Shown: positions 7,415 through 14,827 of the stretch, piece by piece
Numbering within the stretch: the stretch's first letter is position 1
Layout of the letters: each line of letters begins with the position of its first letter
Source of the DNA: Clostridiales bacterium
GTDB lineage: Bacteria > Bacillota_A > Clostridia > Saccharofermentanales > Saccharofermentanaceae
Assembly: GCA_017649745.1 (NCBI GenBank)
Contig: JAGCGE010000152.1
Span: 1 to 64,000, forward strand
Length of the DNA stretch: 64,000 nt
Direction of reading: 5' to 3'
The notes under the pieces: generated by a model
Told to the model about the DNA's origin: nothing
Database searches by the model: none
What the model saw: only the letters and a program-made list of their open reading frames with translations
Program-made: the position numbers and the translations under genes

Positions 7415-8254
7415 ATGACTGCTGACGAGATGCTCGCTTCTTATTTCGGTAATCCTGAGTCTGAGTTGACTCATTTTAACCCAAATCATGACCCGAGAAA
7501 CGGTCAATTTGCGAAGTCTGGCTTAGGGCGAGCTATCGAGCGACATCGGCAAAACAAGACCCGAACCGATGACTACGAGCGATATAAGGAGCTTTCCAAA
7601 AGGAATCCTAAAAGTTTAACCAACGAAGAACTTGACTTTATGGTTAAGCGCAAGGAGCTTGAAAAGAAAGCAAAAGGTAAATCACCGGCTCGAGAAGCAG
7701 CAGAAGCTGAAATGGCTCGTTTTGCAGTTAAGACTATCGGTACTGCGGTGGTTTTGACATCCGCGGCCGTTGGAGCAAACTATCTTCGAAAGAAGTATGA
7801 TATCACGCTTGATAAAGTTGCCGCGAAGGCTGTATCTGGTGCTGGTAAGTTTACTTCTACTGTTGCTAAGGAGACAGCGTCAGCCGTAACCAAAGCTGTC
7901 AAGGATTCTATGCCTACAGTCAAAGAGACCGCGAAAGAGGCATCGAAAGCCGTTGGAAAAACAGCAGTCGATGCACTCGCTGCGGTTGGCAATGCGGAGA
8001 TAAAAGCGGCGAATACAGCCAAGAAGGCCGCGGGGGATGCAGTGTCTAAGATTATTGACGCCGGTTCTAAAACCAAAACGATCAAGACCATGTCTGATGC
8101 TCTTAGTACCGCTGAAAACGCGGGGCGCAAAGTAAGTAGCGCTACTAAGAGTGCTGGAAAGTCTGCTCTTGACGCTATGGCTGCTGTAGGCGATGTCGAG
8201 TTGAAAGCTATCGATGCTGGAAAGCAGATGCTTAAGAAATTCGGCATAAGATGA
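7415..8254 (+). CDS. Tagged cargo protein 5 (Ala/Lys-rich, repeated)
   Basis: A 279-residue protein. It has the MTxxEMLAxY leader, tag HFNPNHDPRNGQFAK (about 20-34), a charged linker, one hydrophobic helix (about 108-130, TIGTAVVLTSAAVGANYL) and a long Ala/Lys/Thr-rich helical tail. The tail contains a duplicated unit, DALAAVGNAEIKAANTAKKA and DAMAAVGDVELKAIDAGKQM. It lies between terminase and portal with GAGGTGG before the ATG. The composition is like DNA-binding or injected internal proteins, but no function is recognised. Confidence 0.65.
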   Translation: MTADEMLASYFGNPESELTHFNPNHDPRNGQFAKSGLGRAIERHRQNKTRTDDYERYKELSKRNPKSLTNEELDFMVKRKELEKKAKGKSPAREAAEAEMARFAVKTIGTAVVLTSAAVGANYLRKKYDITLDKVAAKAVSGAGKFTSTVAKETASAVTKAVKDSMPTVKETAKEASKAVGKTAVDALAAVGNAEIKAANTAKKAAGDAVSKIIDAGSKTKTIKTMSDALSTAENAGRKVSSATKSAGKSALDAMAAVGDVELKAIDAGKQMLKKFGIR

Positions 8255-8268
8255 GGTGATAATTCAAA

Positions 8269-9531
8269 ATGGAATATTCATTCAACCTCGGCAACTGGCT
8301 GAAACATGCCTGGAACGCCTTTACGAGTCGCAGTCCGACGAGACAACCAAAAAACCTCGGTCCAGGATGGTCATATCGACCCGACCGTGTCAGGTTAAGT
8401 CGTGGTAACGAGCGATCTATCGTTACATCGATCTATAACCGCATTGCTATTGATGTTGCACAGAACGATATCAAACATGTGGTGACTGACGAAGACGGCC
8501 GGTATCTCGAGACCAAGGGGTCAGGACTCAATAACTGCCTGACTCTTGAAGCGAACAAAGACCAAACTGCCAGAGCATTTATTCAAGACGCAGTCCTTTC
8601 AATGTTTGACGAGGGTTGCGTTGCCATTGTCCCGATTGATACTGACGACGATCCGGATCCGGAAGATGATCCGGCAGTGAGAAGATCGTTCGACATCGAT
8701 ACTATGAGAACCGGACGAATTATCGAATGGTTTCCCGATTATGTTAGGGTTGAGGTCTATAACGATCAAACTGGTAGGTATGAGCAAAAGGATGTACCGA
8801 AGCGCATAGTTGCGATTGTCGAAAACCCCTTGTATGCCGTTATGAATGAGCAGAATTCGACACTTCAGCGTCTTGTTCGCAAGCTCGTTCTTCTGGATGC
8901 AATAGATGATCGCAACAGCTCAGGAAAGCTGGATCTTATCATCCAGTTACCCTATGCTACCCGATCAGATATCAAGAAGGATCAAGCAGAAAAAAGACGG
9001 AAAGAAATCGAAGATCAACTTGTCAATAATAAATACGGAGTCGCTTATGCCGATGCGTCCGAAAAGATAATCCAGCTCAATCGACCGATTGAAAACAACC
9101 TTATGAGCCAAATTGAGTATCTGACCAAGACTTTATATAGCCAGTTGGGTCTCACCGAGGCGATTATGGATGGTTCAGCCGACGATAAGGCTATGGTTAA
9201 CTACTATAATCGGACAATCGAACCAATTCTGTCCGCAATCACAGTTGAGATGACTCGAAAATTTATTTCGCAGAATGCTCGAACTCGCGGACAGGTTGTG
9301 AAGTCGTTCCGCGATCCGTTTAAGCTCATCACGGTCGAACAATTTGCAGAACTCTCAGATAAACTCATCCGCGGAGAGATCGCAACACCGAATGAGATGA
9401 GACAGGTTGCCGGTATGAAGCCGTCCAAGGATCCTAAGTCGGATGAACTCCGCAACAGGAACCTGAACGAGTCTAAAGAGGAGCAAACAGCTCCTCCAGA
9501 CGAAAAACCAGATTTTTATAAGGAGGAATGA
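8269..9531 (+). CDS. Portal protein
   Basis: A 420-residue portal of the HK97-like family. It has an N-terminal surface region (RPDRVRLSRGNERSIVTSIYNRIAID), the wing/stem region with DDRNSSGKLDLIIQLPY, and the C-terminal crown with MDGSADDKAMVNYYNRTIEPIL and GEIATPNEMRQVAGMKP. It forms the dodecameric DNA channel at the head vertex. The start is in GAGGTGATAATTCAAAATGG, a TCAAAATGG repeat that contains the ATG. The acidic C-terminal tail is typical. Confidence 0.92.
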   Translation: MEYSFNLGNWLKHAWNAFTSRSPTRQPKNLGPGWSYRPDRVRLSRGNERSIVTSIYNRIAIDVAQNDIKHVVTDEDGRYLETKGSGLNNCLTLEANKDQTARAFIQDAVLSMFDEGCVAIVPIDTDDDPDPEDDPAVRRSFDIDTMRTGRIIEWFPDYVRVEVYNDQTGRYEQKDVPKRIVAIVENPLYAVMNEQNSTLQRLVRKLVLLDAIDDRNSSGKLDLIIQLPYATRSDIKKDQAEKRRKEIEDQLVNNKYGVAYADASEKIIQLNRPIENNLMSQIEYLTKTLYSQLGLTEAIMDGSADDKAMVNYYNRTIEPILSAITVEMTRKFISQNARTRGQVVKSFRDPFKLITVEQFAELSDKLIRGEIATPNEMRQVAGMKPSKDPKSDELRNRNLNESKEEQTAPPDEKPDFYKEE

Positions 9532-9538
9532 GTCCGAA

Positions 9539-11437
9539 ATGAAGAGTTTCGTTCACAACGGAGTTGAATACGACTTCCGCGGTTGGGCCACAAAGAACAA
9601 TCTTCGTTGCACGGACGGCAGAGTCATTCGCCAGAACGCATTTGCCGCTCAGGACGGGCAGAAAGTCCCGCTGTGCTTCGGTCACAACCACGATGACGTA
9701 TTCCACATTCTTGGCCACGCTCTGCTGAAGAATGAACCGGAAGGCGTTCGTGCCTACTGCAAGTTCAACAGCACCGAACAGGGTCAGAATGCAAAAGAAG
9801 CCGTTCTCAACGGCGATCTCGATTCGCTGTCGATCTATGCTGGTCATCTGAAGCACAATGGTGCAGATGTCATGCACGGTAAAATCGTCGAGGTCAGTCT
9901 TGTTCTTGCCGGCGCAAATCCCGGCGCAAAGATCGAGGACGTGTTCGCCCATGGCGACGAAGATGAATGCTCCGGCGGCGTCATCACAACTGGCGATTAC
10001 ATTGAATTTGCTCATGCCGATGAATCCGATACAGAACCGGTCGGTGAGCAGGAAAAGGAGGAACCTGTAATGAGTTCCGAACTGTCCCATGCGGAAAAAG
10101 AACCGGATCAGAAGACTGTTCAGGATGTTGTCGATTCGATGACTGAAGAACAGCAGACCATTATGGCTGCTATTGTCGGTGTTTCCGTTGAGCAGGCGCT
10201 CGAAGAAGAGCGCGCTAAAAACGCAAAAGAAAAAGAGGAGGAAGATACTGTGAAGCACAATCTGTTTGCAGATGATAACAGCACCCAGCGCACCAATGTT
10301 CTGAGCCACGCGGATGGCGAGGCGATCATTGCGCTCGCAAAGGAGTCGAGCGTTGGTTCTCTGAAGACCGCAATGAAGATTTTTGCTCAGAACAACAAGG
10401 AGATCCTTGCCCACGGCTGGGATTCCGAAACCATCGGTCAGCTGTTCCCGGAGTATAGGGATGTCAAGCCAGGCGCACCGGAGATCATTTCCCGCGATCA
10501 GGGCTGGGTTACCGCGGTTCTGAACGGCGTTCACAAGAGCCCGATCAGCCGTATCCGCACTCGTCAGACCGATATCCGCGATCTGGAAGGCGAACAGGAC
10601 CTGAGAGGTCATGGTTATAACCGTTCCAAGAACAGCGGTCGCAAGGATAAGATCGGCAACTTCAAGCTGCTGAGCAGAACGACCGATCCGCAGACCGTGT
10701 ATGTCATCGATGAGATCCATCGTGACGACATCGTCGACATCGTCGATTTCGACATTGTCAAGTACCAGTATGAGATCATGAAAATGCTTCTCAACGAGGA
10801 GCTGGCAGTCGACTTCATGATCGGTGATGGTCGTGAAGACAGTGATGATCACAAGGTTCACGAAGAGCACATCCGCCCGATTTGGACAGATGACGAGCTC
10901 TACACCATTCATGCCGACGTCGACATCGAGGCGGCTCGCGATGAAATCCAGGGTTCTAACACCTCTGCGAACTTCGGTGAGAACTACATTTATGCGGAAG
11001 CAATCATCACCGCAGCTCTGTATGCGCGTGAGGGTTACAGAGGTTCCGGCAAATTGGACTTCTACTGCACCCCGCATCTTCTGAATGTCATGCTGCTCGC
11101 TCGTGATCTGAACGGCCGTCGTATCTACGACAGCATTACCGATCTGGCAAGAGCACTGAACGTCAAGAACATCTACACCGCAGAGCAGTTCGAGAACAAG
11201 ACTCGTACTGTCGGCGAGGGCGCGTCTGCACAGACCAAGAAGCTTCTCGGTCTGTTCGTCGATCTGGAAGACTACCATGTCGGCGCTACCAAGGGCGGCG
11301 AGATCACCAGCTTCAAGGATTTCGACATCCACTTTAATAAGTATGAGCAATTGATCGAGACCCGCATCTCCGGCGCGAACACTCGCGTTAAGTCGGCAAT
11401 CGCGCTTGAGGAAGACGTCACTCAGGGAAACCCTTGA
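9539..11437 (+). CDS. Prohead protease - scaffold - major capsid protein fusion
   Basis: One 632-residue frame holding what are normally separate proteins. Residues 1 to about 135 match an HK97-type prohead protease (GHNH at 48-51, LDSLSIYAGH with the likely catalytic Ser98, then SLVLAGANPGA). Residues 178-237 are an acidic helical scaffold-like linker. From 238 (KHNLFADDN) a full HK97-fold capsid protein of about 395 residues follows (RDQGWVTAVLNGVHKSPISR, FDIVKYQYEIMKMLLNEE, IRPIWTDDEL). Each junction keeps its own ribosome-binding site and start, so shorter products are likely. The last codons contain GGGAAAC ahead of an overlapping Ig-like frame. Confidence 0.9.
   Translation: MKSFVHNGVEYDFRGWATKNNLRCTDGRVIRQNAFAAQDGQKVPLCFGHNHDDVFHILGHALLKNEPEGVRAYCKFNSTEQGQNAKEAVLNGDLDSLSIYAGHLKHNGADVMHGKIVEVSLVLAGANPGAKIEDVFAHGDEDECSGGVITTGDYIEFAHADESDTEPVGEQEKEEPVMSSELSHAEKEPDQKTVQDVVDSMTEEQQTIMAAIVGVSVEQALEEERAKNAKEKEEEDTVKHNLFADDNSTQRTNVLSHADGEAIIALAKESSVGSLKTAMKIFAQNNKEILAHGWDSETIGQLFPEYRDVKPGAPEIISRDQGWVTAVLNGVHKSPISRIRTRQTDIRDLEGEQDLRGHGYNRSKNSGRKDKIGNFKLLSRTTDPQTVYVIDEIHRDDIVDIVDFDIVKYQYEIMKMLLNEELAVDFMIGDGREDSDDHKVHEEHIRPIWTDDELYTIHADVDIEAARDEIQGSNTSANFGENYIYAEAIITAALYAREGYRGSGKLDFYCTPHLLNVMLLARDLNGRRIYDSITDLARALNVKNIYTAEQFENKTRTVGEGASAQTKKLLGLFVDLEDYHVGATKGGEITSFKDFDIHFNKYEQLIETRISGANTRVKSAIALEEDVTQGNP
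10055..10072 (+). promoter_or_regulatory. Internal ribosome-binding site and ATG (scaffold-capsid start)
   Basis: AAGGAGG (10055-10061), 8 nt, then ATG (10070) in frame as codon 178 of the fusion. Sites this strong inside a coding region point to a second initiation giving a scaffold-capsid protein of 455 residues without the protease. Confidence 0.7.
10235..10252 (+). promoter_or_regulatory. Internal ribosome-binding site and GTG (capsid-only start)
   Basis: GAGGAGG (10235-10241), 8 nt, then GTG (10250) in frame as codon 238, directly before KHNLFADD. Related phage capsid proteins start with MKHN(L/V)F, so this is the likely start of free major capsid protein (about 395 residues). Confidence 0.65.
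11425..11431 (+). promoter_or_regulatory. Candidate -1 frameshift site GGGAAAC
   Basis: The heptamer G-GGA-AAC sits in the capsid frame two codons before its stop (cct tga). A -1 slip continues as CCC TTG AGT into the frame of the next gene, giving a capsid protein extended by an Ig-like domain. The arrangement matches known capsid-Ig frameshifts in other tailed phages. Confidence 0.65.
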
Positions 11438-11853
11438 GTGGCTTAACCGCGGACGCCGATATCGACGAGTCTCTTGATCTCTTCGGATATACCGTTGACG
11501 ATCTCCAGTCTGATGTCGAGGTCGACGGAACGAGCGTTTCCGGTATCCTGAACTACATCGACGACTACACGTCAGCAGGATATACCGACGAAGAAGCAGA
11601 GGGTAATTTCCTCGTCCTACACTTCAGTGTTCCCGATGTCGAAGATGCTGAGATTCAGATCACGACTAACGGTCGCACGAAGACCCTGGACGAGGACGGC
11701 ATCCTCATCGCTCGTGTCGCGGATAAGGACTCGCAGACAATCACAGTCGTGGCGAGTAAGGACGGTTATGACGATGTCACAAAGGTCTATGATCTCAGCG
11801 GCCTGATCGTTGAGGACGGAGAAGATGACAATCCGCTCGATAACAACGGCTAA
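11434..11853 (+). CDS. Ig-like capsid extension or decoration protein
   Basis: 139 residues if read from the TTG at 11434, which overlaps the capsid stop (TTGA) and has no good ribosome-binding site. An N-terminal linker (LFGYTVDDLQSDVEVDG) precedes an all-beta Ig-like domain (LHFSVPDVEDAEIQITTN, TITVVASKDGYDD, YDLSGL). It is probably made mainly as a -1 frameshift extension of the capsid protein, displaying Ig folds on the head surface. Translation by stop-start coupling at TTGA is the alternative. Confidence 0.75.
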   Translation: MSGLTADADIDESLDLFGYTVDDLQSDVEVDGTSVSGILNYIDDYTSAGYTDEEAEGNFLVLHFSVPDVEDAEIQITTNGRTKTLDEDGILIARVADKDSQTITVVASKDGYDDVTKVYDLSGLIVEDGEDDNPLDNNG

Positions 11854-11874
11854 AACGTGAGGTGAAAATTCAAA

Positions 11875-12219
11875 ATGGCTAAGTTTCACGGCAACATCGG
11901 CTTTACCGAGCAGTACGAGAAGACTCCCGGTAATTGGACCGAACGAATCGTCGAGAAAGAGTATTTCGGAGAAGTCATAAGCCTCTCCTATAACGCTCGT
12001 AGTGGTTCCGAAACCACAAACGACGAACTGACTGTTAACAAGCGCATCAGCATTGTTGCCAATGACTATGCCTTCCAGAATTTCCATTTCATGAAGTTTA
12101 TCGTGTATATGGGGGTAAAGTGGAAAATCACGAGTGTTGAACCGCAATACCCCCGTCTGATTTTATCGATGGGAGGAGTTTATAATGCGAAATCGCCTAA
12201 CTCTTCAGTCGATGCTTGA
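11875..12219 (+). CDS. Head-tail joining / head closure protein
   Basis: A 114-residue, beta-rich protein (FTEQYEKTPGNWTERIVEKEYFGEV, then NDELTVNKRISIVANDYAFQNFHFMKFIVYMGVKWKI). This is the pattern of small head-closure or stopper proteins located between capsid and tail genes. The ATG lies within GAGGTGAAAATTCAAAATGG, a copy of the TCAAAATGG repeat. It overlaps the next gene by 35 nt. Confidence 0.75.
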   Translation: MAKFHGNIGFTEQYEKTPGNWTERIVEKEYFGEVISLSYNARSGSETTNDELTVNKRISIVANDYAFQNFHFMKFIVYMGVKWKITSVEPQYPRLILSMGGVYNAKSPNSSVDA

Positions 12220-12490
12220 GGAACTCCTCGGAAGCAGAAATGTTTATTTTCGAGCTCCGACGAGTGCTATGATGCAATACCCCGCCATTATCTATCGTCT
12301 GTCAGACATTGACAACACGCATGCTAATGACGGGGTTTATGCTTCTCAGAAACAGTATGAGATCATAGTGATTGATGAGGATCCTGACAGCCTCATTCCC
12401 GATAAGGTGAATCAAATTCCGACTGCGAATTTCGTTCGACCGTATATCGCGAATAACCTCAACCACTGGGTCTTTACTATCACTTACTAA
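12185..12490 (+). CDS. Tail terminator / tail completion protein
   Basis: A 101-residue protein (LQSMLEELLGSRNVYFRAP, YPAIIYRLSDIDNTHANDGVYASQKQYEIIVID) with the alpha-beta layout of tail completion proteins that cap the tail tube at the head end. GGGAGGAG precedes the ATG. Order (head closure, terminator, tube) is canonical for siphoviruses. Confidence 0.75.
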   Translation: MRNRLTLQSMLEELLGSRNVYFRAPTSAMMQYPAIIYRLSDIDNTHANDGVYASQKQYEIIVIDEDPDSLIPDKVNQIPTANFVRPYIANNLNHWVFTITY

Positions 12491-12506
12491 CAAAGGAGGA
12501 ATCCAA

Positions 12507-13331
12507 ATGGCACAGCTTGTTTGGGACGATACCGGTCGTAAGAAGTATACACTGGGTATTCACAAAGTTGCTCTGTTCGTTTCCGATCCGTCTGCTGCGA
12601 CCGGTTATGCTGCCGGTGTTGCCTGGGATGGTGTCTCTGCCGTGAATGAGTCTCCGTCCGGCGCAGAAGCTACGGATATTTATGCGAACGACGCCAAGTA
12701 CGGCACTTTCCGTTCCGCGGAGCAGTTCGGCTTCACAATCGAAGCTTACACCTCTCCGAAGGAATTCGATGTCTGTGACGGTGCTGCCGAGATTGGTCCG
12801 GGTGTTGTTGTGCGTCAGCAGACTCGCCGTCCGTTCGGCCTTGTCTACATGAACACCGTCGGTAATGACACAATGGGCATGGACTACAGCGAAGAGCTGC
12901 ATATGGTCTGGAATGCGACCTGCTCCCCGTCCGATGTCAACCACGAGACCGTCAACGAATCCCCGGATGTCTCCCCGCTCTCTTGGGAGTGCAGCACGAC
13001 TTCCGTCAACGTTCCTGGTTTCAAGCCGGCATCTCATATCATCTTCAAGAAAGAGCTGATGGATGCTACGGCATGGAGCAACCTGCTCGCTACCGTTTAT
13101 GGTGACACGGGCACTGATCCGACTCTTCCGACACCGGCCACTATCGTGTCCACTTACGGCACTCAGTACACCTATACTAAGGTTACTGATGTGAGCGAGC
13201 CGGATGACTGGGACACAAAGTACTACACTGATTACTATACCAAGTATGGCGACGTCTATACTCTGGTTCCGCGCCAGGACGACCCGCCGACATATGTTTC
13301 TGGCGAGTTCTACAAGCGGACAACAGCGTAA
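12507..13331 (+). CDS. Major tail tube protein
   Basis: A 274-residue protein starting MAQLVWDDTGRKKYTLGIHK. The first about 190 residues look like a tail-tube fold (ATDIYANDAKYGTFRSAEQFGFTIEAYTSP, then RRPFGLVYMNTVGNDTMG). The C-terminal about 80 residues form a separate Tyr/Asp/Thr-rich extension (YTKVTDVSEPDDWDTKYYTDYYTKYG) that may be a surface decoration. AAAGGAGG precedes the ATG. A strong stem-loop follows. Confidence 0.88.
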   Translation: MAQLVWDDTGRKKYTLGIHKVALFVSDPSAATGYAAGVAWDGVSAVNESPSGAEATDIYANDAKYGTFRSAEQFGFTIEAYTSPKEFDVCDGAAEIGPGVVVRQQTRRPFGLVYMNTVGNDTMGMDYSEELHMVWNATCSPSDVNHETVNESPDVSPLSWECSTTSVNVPGFKPASHIIFKKELMDATAWSNLLATVYGDTGTDPTLPTPATIVSTYGTQYTYTKVTDVSEPDDWDTKYYTDYYTKYGDVYTLVPRQDDPPTYVSGEFYKRTTA

Positions 13332-13347
13332 GTGCTGATTGCCTAAT

Positions 13348-13402
13348 AAGCCACACGGCCCAGTTGCTTTTGACGTTGGGTAGCTGGGCCGATCCGGCTT
13401 AC
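13348..13402 (+). terminator. Strong stem-loop after tail tube gene
   Basis: CGGCCCAG (13357-13364) pairs with CTGGGCCG (13385-13392), extended by TAAGCC/GGCTTA outside and followed by TTTTACTTT. It probably lowers transcription past the highly expressed tube gene. Confidence 0.75.
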
Positions 13403-13427
13403 TTTTACTTTCGAAAGGAGAATAATC

Positions 13428-13874
13428 ATGTATTCTAAGAGAATCAAATATGAAGATTTCGACAGGACTCAGCGTGAAGAAACCTTCTACTTCAATCTTA
13501 CCGAGGCTGAACTGATAGAGATGCAGTCTTCTGTCCCCGGCGGTCTTGCCGCATACGGCAAGCGCATTATCGAATGTAAGAACGTTCCTGAGATTATGGA
13601 TCTGTTCAAGAAGCTCATTCTCATCAGCTACGGCGAAAAGTCCGCTGACGGTCGTCGCTTCATCAAGGAAGACCCGGTACGCGGCAAGCTTTCGCTTGAA
13701 TTTATGCAGACCAATGCCTACTCCGAGTTGTATATGGAGTTCATCAACCACCCTGAGTCAGGTGTTGAGTTCTTCAACAACGTTATTCCGGCGAGCATTC
13801 GTGACGCTGTCGATCCTAACGAGATTGAAGCGGCTACAGGTCAGGCTTGGCCTCCGGCGGTGACGAAGGCGTGA
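13428..13874 (+). CDS. Tail assembly chaperone (first)
   Basis: A 148-residue acidic helical protein (RTQREETFYFNLTEAELIEMQ, then GRRFIKEDPVRGKLSLEFMQTNAYSELYMEFINHPE) in the slot between tube and tape measure. The motif FYFNLTEAEL is usual in tail assembly chaperones of Firmicutes phages, which coat the tape measure during assembly. AAAGGAG precedes the ATG. No frameshift link to the next gene is possible near the junction (see rejected list). Confidence 0.8.
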   Translation: MYSKRIKYEDFDRTQREETFYFNLTEAELIEMQSSVPGGLAAYGKRIIECKNVPEIMDLFKKLILISYGEKSADGRRFIKEDPVRGKLSLEFMQTNAYSELYMEFINHPESGVEFFNNVIPASIRDAVDPNEIEAATGQAWPPAVTKA

Positions 13875-13879
13875 TATGA

Positions 13880-14425
13880 ATGCTGAAAATTATAGTGCCT
13901 GGAGGGGAGTTATTTGACCCCAAAACAGGGACTTTCGAATACACGAAGCCTGTTGTGTTAACACTCGAACATTCATTGCTCTCACTTTCAAAATGGGAAT
14001 CCGAGTGGAAGAGACCGTTTATTGATCGTGAACACAGCATTGACGAGTTTAACGATTATATTCGGTGTATGACACTCACAAAGAATGTTGATCCGAATGT
14101 TTATGAGGCTCTAACGGATGGAATCCGAAAAAAAATCCAAGAGTACATCGACGATCCAAGATCTGCGGCGGTTATTCATGATGATGGTACAGCCCGCAAA
14201 AGTACAAAGTTTGTCACTTCAGATCTGATATATTATTGGATGGCAGAAGGCGGTATCCCGTTTGAACCGTGTGAGAAATGGCATCTTAACCGTTTATTGA
14301 TGCTTATCCGTATTATGGGTGTCGAAAGACGTACCGATAACAAGATGAGCAAAGCCGATTCTGCACGACATCATGCGGCTACGAATGCGGCTAGACGTGC
14401 AAAATTGGCTAAACGGAAGAGGTAA
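13880..14425 (+). CDS. Tail assembly chaperone (second)
   Basis: A 181-residue protein starting MLKIIVPGGELFDPKTGTF with LEHSLLSLSKWESEWKRPFI, DDPRSAAVIHDD, TSDLIYYWMAEGGIPFEPCEKWHLNRLLMLI and a basic tail (AARRAKLAKRKR). This composition recurs just upstream of tape-measure genes in gut siphoviruses. It is a separate gene 5 nt after the first chaperone rather than a frameshift product. Confidence 0.75.
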   Translation: MLKIIVPGGELFDPKTGTFEYTKPVVLTLEHSLLSLSKWESEWKRPFIDREHSIDEFNDYIRCMTLTKNVDPNVYEALTDGIRKKIQEYIDDPRSAAVIHDDGTARKSTKFVTSDLIYYWMAEGGIPFEPCEKWHLNRLLMLIRIMGVERRTDNKMSKADSARHHAATNAARRAKLAKRKR

Positions 14426-14440
14426 AATGGAGAAAATGCT

Positions 14441-14827
14441 ATGGCAAGAAGTTTGATTACTGTCCAGCAGTCCGGAAATTTCAAGAATATCGAAGGGTTC
14501 TTTAAGAGAACCAAAAAGAAAAACTTGAAAAAATATCTGGAATATTATGGAAAAAAAGGTGTTGAGCTTCTTGCCGCAGCTACTCCGAAAGATACCGGTA
14601 ACACCGCTGCCTCTTGGTCGTATGAGATCGAGGAAAATAACGGTGATTATTCCATTTATTTCAAGAACAGCAATATGATTGGAAACACTCCGATTGTGAT
14701 TCTCATTCGCTATGGTCATGCCACGCGTAACGGCGGTTACGTTACTGGTAATGATTTCATGACTCCCGTGCTTGAAAGCCTATTTAAGGAAATGGCGGAT
14801 ACTATATGGAGGGAAGTGACTAAGTAA
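14441..14827 (+). CDS. HK97 gp10-like neck protein
   Basis: A 128-residue protein with a basic helix (KRTKKKNLKKYLEYYGKKGVELLAAATPKDTGNTAASWSYEI), then beta strands and IRYGHATRNGGYVTGNDFM. TPKDTG...W and RYGHATRNGGYV are signatures of the gp10-like connector family. It is displaced here to directly before the tape measure, whose start overlaps its stop (TAATGA). Confidence 0.8.
   Translation: MARSLITVQQSGNFKNIEGFFKRTKKKNLKKYLEYYGKKGVELLAAATPKDTGNTAASWSYEIEENNGDYSIYFKNSNMIGNTPIVILIRYGHATRNGGYVTGNDFMTPVLESLFKEMADTIWREVTK

Noticed and set aside
9473..11350. Long minus-strand open frame (625 codons) opposite the capsid fusion
   Set aside because: It mirrors the codon bias of the well-supported plus-strand gene, has no ribosome-binding site and shows no recognisable domain.
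12480..13751. Minus-strand open frame (423 codons) opposite tail tube and chaperone genes
   Set aside because: Shadow of three supported genes and crosses their terminator stem-loop.
13428..14425. Programmed frameshift joining the two tail chaperone genes
   Set aside because: The second frame has a stop (TGA at 13877) just before its ATG, after the first gene's stop, and no slippery heptamer was seen; they read as separate genes.
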